From assembly GCF_002236805.1 (NCBI RefSeq), contig NZ_NIQA01000002.1, positions 114,783 to 178,782 of the forward strand: 64,000 nucleotides of DNA, in the 5' to 3' direction. A model generated the notes under the pieces. That model saw nothing but the letters and a program-made list of their open reading frames with translations. It was not told the origin of the DNA and did no database searches. The position numbers were made by a program, and so were the translations under genes. Positions 9,296 to 16,579 of the stretch are shown piece after piece (the first letter of the stretch is position 1; every line of letters starts with the position of its first letter). Source of the stretch: Pusillimonas sp. T2. Its GTDB lineage: Bacteria; Pseudomonadota; Gammaproteobacteria; Burkholderiales; Burkholderiaceae_B.

Positions 9296-10225
9296 ATGCC
9301 GTACGCGGCTCTTGTGGCACATTTCACAGGTGCTATTGCGCCGGAACAGACAACAATTTACCGGTACCCTCAACATATCTTAATATTTGGGGGGCTAGCT
9401 GGCGTCGGAGATTCTTTTAAAGCAGACGCTTCATGCCGGCACGTATTTATTAACAAAGCGACCACCCTAGGCCATCCTTTGGCCAACAGCTTCATTATCC
9501 CCGAAAGTTACCCTGAGTGGAATTTAGCTGACGGCTATCATAATCTCGTAGAGTTCGAGCTTGATGCTGGGTATTTAGCTAGGGCTATTGTTTTAATCGT
9601 AGAGACGGCTGGCTCTATTGCAGAGCTTGGCTCATTCTGCATGGACCCTACTCTACGAAAACGGCTTTTGATCGTAATAAATCAAAAATATGTCCATGCT
9701 GCAAATTCTTTTATATTCAACGGCCCTGTAAAATTAATAAAGAGAGACAATGAGGATTACTCCGTCTGCGCAGTGGACTTCATTGAACAACCAGAAAAAT
9801 TTGAAGATGAAGTTACCCATATACTTGATGTTTTAAAAGAAAAACTAGAAAAGGAAACCAACAAACCAAAATTTATTAAGGACCAGGAACGAGACAGGTT
9901 TCTATTAATTGCGGATCTTATCGATCTATTCCGCGCCCTTCTCATAACAGAAATACAATTTCTATTAGAGTTTTTTGGTATCCACATAGAGAAGCGCCGC
10001 CTTAATCAAATGATTTGGCAACTAAAACTATTCGAGCTAATTCAAGAGATTCAAGTTTATGGGAAAGTCTATTTTGTTGCGTTCAAGCGAAAAGACCATC
10101 AACTCCTTGACTACACCGCACCAGCCGAACAAAAAAACTTTTCACGGCTTGGATTTAAAGCGTTAGTGCAAGCTGCTATTCAAAAAGATCAAAAACGACG
10201 TAAAGCTATTGAGCAAGGGAGATGA
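9296..10225 (+). CDS. Retron effector, St85/Ec86-type (nucleoside deoxyribosyltransferase-like, winged helix)
   Basis: A 309-residue protein encoded between the retron RNA and the reverse transcriptase. Residues about 25-140 form a nucleoside-2-deoxyribosyltransferase-like fold: QHILIFGG at the first strand, then VLIVETAGSIAELGSF (99-114), where Glu110 is the likely catalytic acid. The C-terminal third, after a charged linker, looks like a winged-helix DNA-binding domain (LIADLIDLFRALLITEIQ onward). In Ec86 (Eco1) and related retrons such effectors are held inactive by the RT-msDNA complex and trigger abortive infection when released. The ATG at 9296 (AAGG at 9284-9287, 8-nt spacing) is chosen because the longer in-frame start at 9170 lies inside the structured RNA. 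The stop overlaps the ATG at 10222. Confidence 0.8.
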   Translation: MPYAALVAHFTGAIAPEQTTIYRYPQHILIFGGLAGVGDSFKADASCRHVFINKATTLGHPLANSFIIPESYPEWNLADGYHNLVEFELDAGYLARAIVLIVETAGSIAELGSFCMDPTLRKRLLIVINQKYVHAANSFIFNGPVKLIKRDNEDYSVCAVDFIEQPEKFEDEVTHILDVLKEKLEKETNKPKFIKDQERDRFLLIADLIDLFRALLITEIQFLLEFFGIHIEKRRLNQMIWQLKLFELIQEIQVYGKVYFVAFKRKDHQLLDYTAPAEQKNFSRLGFKALVQAAIQKDQKRRKAIEQGR

Positions 10226-10227
10226 AC

Positions 10228-11154
10228 ATGAAAAGCCTCATCTCCCTACTAGTAGATGAACTTCCTTTTAGTGAGCGCGAAATCCGTGAGCTATTGAATA
10301 GCGCACCTTCACGATACAAAGTACATTATATTGAGAAACGAAAAGGTCGAGGATTGCGGCAAATTGCGCAACCGACCGCTGAAATTAAATTACTTCAACG
10401 CTGGGCGATAAATCAGTATCGCGATCAGCTTCCGGTTCATCCTACTGCGAAGGCTTACATTAGCGATTCAGGAATTCGCCAGCATGCCGCTGCGCACGTG
10501 AAAAATTCTTATTTATTGAAACTAGATTTCAAAGATTTTTTCCCTTCAATTAAAGGCATAGACGTGCGCCGCCATCTCGCTAAGCACCTTGGTGCGCCAA
10601 GCGAAGATCTGTCACTTCTAATGAAACTGTTCTGCTGGAAAGGGAAACCAGTGGGAGGCTTGCGACTTTCCATCGGCGCCCCAAGCTCTCCTTTCATTTC
10701 AAATTCCATAATGTTTGAAATGGATGAAAAAATACAAAAAAAATGCAGCGACTATGACGCTACTTACACGAGATATGCAGATGACCTTGCAATTTCAACC
10801 AATCAAAAAGACGCACTATCAGCAATATATGAGCATATTTTAGAATTATGCGATAGCTCCAAATATCCTAGCTTAAAAATAAACCCTGGAAAAACTGTTT
10901 TTACTTCCAAAAAACATAATAGACATTTAACTGGATTAACACTTTCGAGTGATGGCAAGGTCTCTTTGGGAAGAGACAGGAAGCGTCTTATTCGAGCCAT
11001 GACTCACGCCTACACCACTGGAAAATTAAACCCCGACGAACTTGGTAAGCTTCGCGGATGGATTGCATTTGCCTATTCAATTGAGCCTGATTTTGTAGAG
11101 AGCTTAGAGCGCATGATAGGCCTGCAAGCATTAAATCGCATTCGAAGAACTTAG
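10228..11154 (+). CDS. Retron reverse transcriptase
   Basis: RNA-directed DNA polymerase of 308 residues, the compact size of retron enzymes. Motifs in order: KLDFKDFFPSI (98-108) with the first catalytic Asp; SIGAPSSPFISN (148-159); the YADD box at 183-186; and LTGLTLSSDGKVSLGR (234-249), the VTG-type thumb motif that recognises msr. The retron X-region NAxxH motif appears as HAAAH (86-90), an Asn-to-His change. The ATG at 10228 is preferred over 10222 because AGGGAG sits 6 nt before it. It reverse-transcribes the msd from the branching G of the RNA at 9132-9294. Low GC content sets the retron apart from hsdR and the chromosome. Confidence 0.93.
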   Translation: MKSLISLLVDELPFSEREIRELLNSAPSRYKVHYIEKRKGRGLRQIAQPTAEIKLLQRWAINQYRDQLPVHPTAKAYISDSGIRQHAAAHVKNSYLLKLDFKDFFPSIKGIDVRRHLAKHLGAPSEDLSLLMKLFCWKGKPVGGLRLSIGAPSSPFISNSIMFEMDEKIQKKCSDYDATYTRYADDLAISTNQKDALSAIYEHILELCDSSKYPSLKINPGKTVFTSKKHNRHLTGLTLSSDGKVSLGRDRKRLIRAMTHAYTTGKLNPDELGKLRGWIAFAYSIEPDFVESLERMIGLQALNRIRRT

Positions 11155-11174
11155 ATTAACAATTGGTGGCAAAA

Positions 11175-11201
11175 GTACTGTACCGAAAATCGGTACAGTA
11201 C
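11175..11201 (+). terminator. Hairpin just after the reverse transcriptase gene
   Basis: GTACTGTACCG (11175-11185) pairs perfectly with CGGTACAGTAC (11191-11201) around the loop AAAAT, 20 bp after the stop codon. There is no T-run, so it may be a weak terminator, an mRNA-stabilising stem or part of an attachment region. The following 130 bp up to the tRNA relic holds nothing recognisable. Confidence 0.5.
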
Positions 11202-11330
11202 AGGTACATTCATCAGTTCCACTGGTTTTCGCTAAAATGCGCTAACTCACTGATTAGCAATTACTTTTACCTACTTTACCCTACGCTCACCTTCGCCGCA
11301 CTCCCCTACACAAACACCTTCGCACGCCAA

Positions 11331-11381
11331 CTCAAAATCCCCCGCCGCAAGGCGTGCCGGCTCGATTCCGGCCCCGCACCA
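11331..11381 (+). pseudogene. Decayed 3' half of tRNA-Leu(CAA), probable att site
   Basis: The sequence runs from an anticodon loop CTCAAAA (anticodon CAA) through a stem strand TCCCC and a variable arm CGCC-GCAA-GGCG. It continues through the T arm GCCGG-CTCGATT-CCGGC to CCCG, then CACCA. The bases before it do not pair as a tRNA 5' half. Two acceptor bases (GG) are missing and the T loop starts with C instead of T, so it cannot be functional. It matches the tRNA end at 1-23 and shares the terminator that follows. This is what integration into a tRNA gene leaves at the far end of an island. Confidence 0.75.
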
Positions 11382-11387
11382 AATTTT

Positions 11388-11427
11388 AAAGGCCGTCTCT
11401 GTTTTGCAGAGACGGCCTTTTGTTTTT
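11388..11427 (+). terminator. tRNA-Leu terminator, copy B
   Basis: A 14-bp stem (11388-11401 with 11407-11420) with the same TTTTG loop and T-tail as copy A. It has a compensated G-C pair where copy A has A-T, so the stem has been kept by matching changes on both arms. Confidence 0.85.
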
Positions 11428-11435
11428 AGAGCCAG

Positions 11436-11585
11436 GTCAACAAATGGGCAGAGATGGCCAAATGCTCGCAAGACAAAGCTTTACGTGGTACGACAGAGTT
11501 ATTGCAACGCGGCATACTGCAGAAAGCTGAAGACGGGAACCCTAGCACCAGCTACAAAATCGGACATTTTCACCAGAAAGCGTAA
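11436..11585 (+). pseudogene. C-terminal fragment of a Fic family gene
   Basis: An open stretch of 49 codons ends in TAA. It encodes KWAEMAKCSQDKALRGTTEL and then LLQRGILQKAE, closely similar to the last 50 residues of the Fic protein at 447-1571 ([20 protein letters not shown]). No start and no catalytic loop remain. It lies directly after terminator copy B and is the first piece of the relict second island. Confidence 0.8.
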
Positions 11586-11655
11586 ACACCGCATAGAAAT
11601 TTTTATGCTAGCTTCGATTCAGTTTCATTAACTTTCACTGACTTGTAAGCCACGC

Positions 11656-12029
11656 ATGATCCAAAACATCAAAAAAACCTTATGAGCCGCTGCTGACAAG
11701 CTGCGTGCCAATATGGACGCCGCAGAATACAAACACTTGGTTCTGGGTCTGATCTTCGTCAAGTACATTTCGTACTCATTTGAGGAGTCGGCATTGGAGT
11801 TGATGCCGAAGGGGTGGCATGATACGGCGCTCGTTGAAACCCCATCCATTATTGTTGGCCGAAAAGGAACAGTCGGCGGTCTGTATTGGGAGAGCCGTTC
11901 TTCCCAATTGACACAGTCTTCTACGTCCAAATCACTCTGCCGATCACTTACTGCTATCAGCTGTTACAAACATTAAATCTGCGCGACATGAATCCCGATG
12001 CGGAAGAAGCCATCAATGCGGCTGTGTGA
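11656..12029 (+). pseudogene. hsdM head fused to hsdS fragment, broken type I methylase locus
   Basis: The frame starts MIQNIKKTL, hits TGA at 11683, then continues [20 protein letters not shown] and LIFVKYIS, the typical start of a second HsdM family. In that family Trp normally stands at the stop position, so a TGG-to-TGA mutation is likely. After about 40 residues the frame jumps to HsdS-like sequence (LMPKGW, then [16 protein letters not shown]). A frameshift near 11897 must be allowed to read on into [20 protein letters not shown], again HsdS-like, ending at 12029. A large deletion joined hsdM to hsdS. The following stretch to 12232 is AT-rich and non-coding apart from the inverted repeat noted below. 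Confidence 0.8.
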
Positions 12030-12140
12030 CTCTTATCGACAAACACAACCTGCGAAAATTCTGGCATCTATCTACTTGACCTAACCACCACCTCTTTCCA
12101 AATAAGCAGAAAACGGTGGTTTCTATTCACATCCTGGGTT

Positions 12141-12173
12141 ATATGTATAGAAATCTTGATTTTTTATACATAT
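12141..12173. promoter_or_regulatory. Inverted repeat upstream of the second Fic gene
   Basis: ATATGTATA (12141-12149) and TATACATAT (12165-12173) are perfect 9-bp arms around a 15-nt spacer, 60 bp before the Fic start. This may be an operator or the promoter region of the surviving relict gene. Confidence 0.45.
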
Positions 12174-12232
12174 CAAACCCAACCCGCATAGAAAAAGACC
12201 TTTCCTATACATGGTGGGTGGCCTAACTTGCG

Positions 12233-13297
12233 ATGCCGACACTCTCCTCCTTAAACACCCTCGACCCTAGTCGTTTCGATACCGCACCGATCCTTAAACG
12301 ACTCGCGGCGGCCAGTCGGGCGCTGGCGGAGCTGAAAGGTGTCGCCGCTTCTATCCCGAACCAAGGCATCCTCATCAATGCCCTGGGGCTACAGGAAGCC
12401 AAAGATAGCTCTGAAATTGAAAACATCGTCACCACTCACGACGAGCTGTTCAAAGACGATGTGCTCCCCGCCACCTTCACCAACCCTGCTGCTAAAGAGG
12501 TGCTGCGCTACCGACAAGCGCTGCATCTTGGCTATCGGCTCGTGCGTGAAACAGGACTTATCACGACCAATCACATCATTCAGATTCAAGCTGAACTAGA
12601 ACGTAACAATGCCGGGTTTCGCAAACTTCCCGGAACAGCGCTCAAGACAGGAACGGGTGTGACGGTCTATACCCCGCCCCAAGACCCCACAGACATCATT
12701 GCGCTAATGGGCGAGTTAGAACGCTTCGTCAACGATGGATCAGAATTCGACGTCGACCCGCTGATCCGCATGGCACTGATTCATCATCAATTTGAAAGCA
12801 TTCACCCCTTCTACGATGGCAATGGACGCACAGGGCGTATTTTGAATGTGCTGTACTTGGTAAAAGAAGGCTTGCTCGACGTCCCGGTGCTTTATCTTTC
12901 CCGCCACATTGTGCGTACCAAGACAGAGTATTACCACCTACTCCAAGCCGTGCGCGATGCGGGGGCTTGGGAGGAATGGGTGCTGTACATGCTGGAAGCC
13001 GTGGAAAAGACCGCAGGTCAAACGATTCAAACTGTTTTGGCAATTAAAGAGGCGCTGTTTGACTATAAGCATCGCATCCGCGAAAAGTACAAGTTCTACA
13101 GCCAAGACCTGATTAACAGCTTATTCATGCATCCGTATAGCAAGATTGAGTTCATCGAACGAGATTTAAACGTCTCGCGCCTGACGGCGAGCAAATATCT
13201 CGATGCATTAGCAGCAGGCGGCTTTTTGCAAAAGAACAAAATTGGGCGTAGCAACTATTACATCAATCTGGCCCTGAATCAGATACTCCAAGGATAA
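12233..13297 (+). CDS. Fic family protein, second type
   Basis: Fic-domain protein of 354 residues, from a different subfamily than the one at 447-1571. The inhibitory helix motif SSEIEN lies at 59-64 and fits the class II S/T-x-x-x-E-G/N pattern. The catalytic loop HPFYDGNGRTGR begins at His191 and is intact. The C-terminal region (about 285-354) is a winged helix (DLNVSRLTASKYLDALAAGG). Proteins of this type often sit between hsdS and hsdR of type I systems, and here an hsdR start follows 4 bp downstream. The restriction genes around it have decayed but this gene has stayed open, so it may still be used. Confidence 0.9.
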   Translation: MPTLSSLNTLDPSRFDTAPILKRLAAASRALAELKGVAASIPNQGILINALGLQEAKDSSEIENIVTTHDELFKDDVLPATFTNPAAKEVLRYRQALHLGYRLVRETGLITTNHIIQIQAELERNNAGFRKLPGTALKTGTGVTVYTPPQDPTDIIALMGELERFVNDGSEFDVDPLIRMALIHHQFESIHPFYDGNGRTGRILNVLYLVKEGLLDVPVLYLSRHIVRTKTEYYHLLQAVRDAGAWEEWVLYMLEAVEKTAGQTIQTVLAIKEALFDYKHRIREKYKFYSQDLINSLFMHPYSKIEFIERDLNVSRLTASKYLDALAAGGFLQKNKIGRSNYYINLALNQILQG

Positions 13298-13301
13298 GCG
13301 G

Positions 13302-13370
13302 ATGACAGAGGACCAACTTGAGCAAGAGGCCTTAAGCTGGCTTGTAGAAACGGGTTGCCACCCGATCATT
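13302..13370 (+). pseudogene. First codons of a type I restriction hsdR gene (truncated)
   Basis: The frame begins MTEDQLEQEALSWL, the standard N-terminus of one HsdR family, 4 bp after the Fic stop codon. The match is lost after about 20 residues and the downstream sequence in any frame is unrelated. The rest of the gene (about 3 kb) is deleted up to the terminator at 13556. The frame-2 reading between 13355 and 13606 is not recognised. Confidence 0.75.
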
Positions 13371-13555
13371 TCGCTGTGTTCAGAGCACTTACTAGGTATG
13401 CATTCGTCGAACGCGAGGCCGTTCTCGAAGCCCTTGGCATTTCCATGCATAACCCCAGGAGTGAGCGACGTCGCATCTGCACGCCCGAAGAACTCAATAC
13501 GAAGGCCCCCCCATCACAAGACGCACCAGCCAACCCGCCCCCAGTCCCAAAACCA

Positions 13556-13593
13556 AAAGGCCGTCTCTGTTTTCCAAAGACGGCCTTTCGTTT
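13556..13593 (+). terminator. Terminator copy C, end of the relict island
   Basis: AAAGGCCGTCT (13556-13566) pairs with AGACGGCCTTT (13578-13588), with a T-containing tail. The arms and most of the loop match terminator copies A and B, though the tRNA part is gone. Copies A, B and C thus delimit two adjacent segments. It may now also end transcripts of the minus-strand MBL gene. Confidence 0.75.
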
Positions 13594-13645
13594 ACCTGAC
13601 GCTTAACTAGTCTGCTTTTAGCACCTTGACTCGTTAACTTACCTC

Positions 13646-14539
13646 TTACAAATCAATGCGCATCAGGTCTTGTGCCAGGCGAAGCTCGCCACGGTAGCTC
13701 TTGCGAATGTCGCGGGCGACTTCGTCCAGGCGTTCGGGGCCCATCAAGTCAACCGGCAAGTGGTTGCCGGCGGCGCGCTTGATAACGGGGCTCAGCGAGT
13801 CAAAGTGCCCGAAGTGGGTGGCCACCAGGCTCTTGACGTTGGCCTTGACTGCCAATTCACCAAGTTGCAGCGGGCTGGTGTGCGCATAGGTACCTACACC
13901 CGAGCGGGCACGATGTTCGAGGAACGATTCGGGGAAGGTGCACTCGTGGATAAGCAGGTCGGCGTCTTTGGCCAAGCGGATCATGGCTTCGCACGGTGCG
14001 GTGTCGCCGCTGAACGCAACCACTTTGCCTTCTGCTTCGAAACGGATGCCGAAGCAGTCGGTAATTTCCGTTGGAATATGCTCTACCAGGTCAATATAGA
14101 CTTTGACGTCTTCATCTTCGTACATCAGGCCGGGCGCCACTTCCGTGACAACGGGTCGGACGGCGCGGATGTTCTTTTGGCGTGCAGGGTAGCTGGCGCG
14201 CGCCTGAATATCGATTTTGAATGCGCCTTTTTCGAATGAGTGATCGACAAAGTCTTGAATACCGCGCGGCCCAAATACTTGCAGATCACCCTCGCGGTTG
14301 AACACCCAGCTCGACAGCACAAAGAAGGGCAAGCCGCATACGTGGTCGTAATGCAAATGGCTGACAAACACCCAAGGCACATCGGCCGGGTTGATATTGG
14401 CTTTGACCATCTGACGCGTGGCGCCTTCGCCGCAATCGAATAAATAATTTTTCCCGTTATCGAGGGTCACAAGAATGGCGGACTGGTTACGGTCTGGGTC
14501 CGGCAGTGCGGCGGCGGTTCCAAGCAAAGTGATTTTCAT
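13646..14539 (-). CDS. MBL-fold metallo-hydrolase, RNase Z-like
   Basis: Metallo-beta-lactamase-fold hydrolase of 297 residues. The zinc-binding motif HLHYDH lies at 61-66, a further Asp in FSGDTAP and a His in THFGHFD, all in the ElaC/RNase Z arrangement. The tRNA-specific exosite arm of true RNase Z is not evident, so a small-molecule or ester substrate is equally possible. It is the last minus-strand gene of the catabolic cluster, with a 120-bp AT-rich gap to the GntR gene that contains one of three shared operator-like sites. That placement suggests control together with the cluster. Confidence 0.85.
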   Translation of the reverse strand: MKITLLGTAAALPDPDRNQSAILVTLDNGKNYLFDCGEGATRQMVKANINPADVPWVFVSHLHYDHVCGLPFFVLSSWVFNREGDLQVFGPRGIQDFVDHSFEKGAFKIDIQARASYPARQKNIRAVRPVVTEVAPGLMYEDEDVKVYIDLVEHIPTEITDCFGIRFEAEGKVVAFSGDTAPCEAMIRLAKDADLLIHECTFPESFLEHRARSGVGTYAHTSPLQLGELAVKANVKSLVATHFGHFDSLSPVIKRAAGNHLPVDLMGPERLDEVARDIRKSYRGELRLAQDLMRIDL

Positions 14540-14597
14540 GGCAGCTCTCTGTAATAAATTTGAAGGTAGTAAAGGTTTTCTAAAAAATCATTAAATT

Positions 14598-14613
14598 CGT
14601 TTTTAAATACTTT
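14598..14613. promoter_or_regulatory. Operator-like site 1 upstream of the MBL gene
   Basis: CGTTTTTAAATACTTT matches the core of sites 2 and 3 (CGGTTTTAAGTACTTT) at 14 of 16 positions. It lies 59-74 bp before the MBL start codon. Confidence 0.5.
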
Positions 14614-14659
14614 TAAGGCCGGTTTTTTGAAAGATATTTCCTCCGGATCAAATCGACGT

Positions 14660-15445
14660 TTACCTTGACCTCAAGCCAAAGTCATTGCGTATGTATAAGT
14701 AATTTGCCGGGTACAAGACCCTTGCGGCATAAACAATTTCACCCGCCTGATTACGAATCAGGCGCACAACCCGCGCGACAGGCATGCCGATTTCAATTTG
14801 CAGTTGCCGTGCCATCACCGCGTCGGCAATGCGTACGGTCAGCATCTGCTCTGCGTGGTCCAGCTCGTTAGAAAACTGGCGTTTCAGTACCAACAACACC
14901 GGGGATGATTCGAAATCATCGCGTTGCTGCTGCCAGAACCGTTCGCACACATGCACCGTACTGATGCTGTAGGGGCGCCCATCAGACCAGTTGACTCGGG
15001 TGGTCCACCAGTAATTGCCCGTCGTCGTCTCGTTGGGAACGAGTCCGGCAGGCAGGGAAGCAACGCCCGAACCCAGCGAGGTAAATACGGCATTCAGCGT
15101 TTCGATGTGGTTGATCCAGGTATCCCAGTCGGTCGGCAACATCAGCCAGTGCCCTTTGGCCGCATCACCGATCACGAATGTACCTTTGCCTCGGATCCGC
15201 TCAATCAACCCTTCGCGTTCAAGCTCGTCTAGCGCAGCACGAACGGTAGCGCGAGAAACGCCGTATTCGGTCGCGAGGTCTTCCAGGCGGGGGATACAGG
15301 TTCCAACCGGCCATTCGCCTCGTTCGAGGCGCCCGCGCAAGGTGTATTTCACCTTCAAAGACAAGGGCAAACGCGACTGCTCTCGCAGGGTCGAGTTAAC
15401 GCCCTCGGTCATTTCTGTCGTCAAACCCGAAAGATGGAAGCTCAT
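14660..15445 (-). CDS. GntR family regulator, HutC/UTRA type
   Basis: Transcription factor of 261 residues. The N-terminal winged helix (about 25-95) contains GVSRATVRAALDELEREGLI and the wing RIRGKGTFVIGD. The remainder is a UTRA ligand-binding domain, ending in RVVRLIRNQAGEIVYAARVL. It is a clear paralogue of the regulator at 22912-23661 (same ALDELE and RGKGT segments). It overlaps the upstream oxidase gene by 4 bp, so it is co-transcribed with it. Probably it senses a pathway compound and binds the shared operator-like sites. Confidence 0.9.
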   Translation of the reverse strand: MSFHLSGLTTEMTEGVNSTLREQSRLPLSLKVKYTLRGRLERGEWPVGTCIPRLEDLATEYGVSRATVRAALDELEREGLIERIRGKGTFVIGDAAKGHWLMLPTDWDTWINHIETLNAVFTSLGSGVASLPAGLVPNETTTGNYWWTTRVNWSDGRPYSISTVHVCERFWQQQRDDFESSPVLLVLKRQFSNELDHAEQMLTVRIADAVMARQLQIEIGMPVARVVRLIRNQAGEIVYAARVLYPANYLYIRNDFGLRSR

Positions 15446-16557
15446 GACAACAGTCCACTTTCATGAACAACATGCTCGGCCGTCGCCAGACATGCCGTCA
15501 GACCCGGGGTTTCAACGGCGTACAAGTTCACCAAATTGGCAATGCCGTGAACCTGGGGCCCATGAATTGCCCAATCGCTGACCGGTTCGCCTGGGCCTGT
15601 TAAGCGAGGGCGAATACCCGCGTAGCTAACTTGCAAACGTTCCGCATTGACGTCGGGCCAGTAGCGGCTGATGTTTTCGACAAACGCACCAACGTCATCG
15701 GGGTTGACTGAGTAGTCTCTGGTCGTCACCCATTCGAGATTCGGACCAAAACGCCCCTGCCCCGCCATATCAAGCGTAAATGCACCACCACGCCATAGGG
15801 TGTCCCCAACCGGCATGATCAGACGCGAGAAAGGTGTTTTCCCCTGACAGCTAAAGAATGAACCTTTGGCAAAGTGCACATTGGGCACCAGCGCCTGCGG
15901 GTAACCCTCGATGCGTTGCGCCAACGGACGCGCGCCCAGCCCAGACGCGTTGATCAGATAATCAGCCGTCATGGTGCCCGGTACATTGTCGGCGGTGAAG
16001 TCGACGCGAAACCGTCCGGACGGCTCAATATGTACGGCATCGACCGATGTCCCCAACGCCAGCATTGCCCCGTGCGCTTCCGCATCGGCCAATAATGAAA
16101 TCATCAGCCCATGGGAGTCGACAATGCCGGATACCGGAGAGTAAATCGCCGCCTGGCAATTCAGGTTTGGCTCGAGGCGACGGGCCTCGGCTGCACTTAG
16201 CAGCTCGACGCCAGGTACTTGCAATACATTGGCGCGCTCGGTCAGACGCTCGAGTATGCCGACCTCGCGATCATCAAGCGCCGGCAGCAACTTGCCGACC
16301 TGACGGTGACCCACGCCATGTGTCTCGCAATACCGATACATCAAGTCCCGACCGCGGATGCACAACCGCTCTTTGATTGAGTCTGGGGGATACAAAAAGC
16401 CCGCGTGAATCACTTCGTTGCTTCGCGAGCTGGTCTCCTCGCCCATGCGATTATTCACTTCAACAATCACAACCTCGCGCCCGGTCATTGCCAGTTCGCG
16501 CGCAATGGCCAGCCCAACAACGCCGGCACCAACAACAATACATGTCACATGATCCAC
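15442..16557 (-). CDS. FAD-dependent oxidoreductase, LhgO / DAO family
   Basis: Flavoprotein of 371 residues, similar in layout to L-2-hydroxyglutarate oxidase. A Rossmann motif GAGVVGLAIAREL near residue 8 binds FAD. SSRSNEVIHAGFLYPPDS (about 42-60) is the conserved segment after it, and PRLTGPGEP and ETPGLTACLATAEHV lie near the C-terminus. It would oxidise a hydroxy acid to a keto acid or a related substrate in the cytoplasm. It lies between the TfdB-like monooxygenase (22 bp) and the GntR gene (4-bp overlap), so it likely handles a ring-fission product. The exact substrate is not known. Confidence 0.85.
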   Translation of the reverse strand: MDHVTCIVVGAGVVGLAIARELAMTGREVVIVEVNNRMGEETSSRSNEVIHAGFLYPPDSIKERLCIRGRDLMYRYCETHGVGHRQVGKLLPALDDREVGILERLTERANVLQVPGVELLSAAEARRLEPNLNCQAAIYSPVSGIVDSHGLMISLLADAEAHGAMLALGTSVDAVHIEPSGRFRVDFTADNVPGTMTADYLINASGLGARPLAQRIEGYPQALVPNVHFAKGSFFSCQGKTPFSRLIMPVGDTLWRGGAFTLDMAGQGRFGPNLEWVTTRDYSVNPDDVGAFVENISRYWPDVNAERLQVSYAGIRPRLTGPGEPVSDWAIHGPQVHGIANLVNLYAVETPGLTACLATAEHVVHESGLLS

Positions 16558-16579
16558 TGGAATGACTCCTGTTGCCAGA

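Noticed and set aside
11331-11381. A functional second tRNA-Leu
   Set aside because: The 5' half is absent, two acceptor bases are missing and the T loop is altered. It is treated as an att relic.
13302-13610. Open frames of 102 and 83 codons after the second Fic gene
   Set aside because: Only the first 20 or so codons match HsdR. The rest is unrelated and ends in the terminator, so this is a truncated pseudogene.
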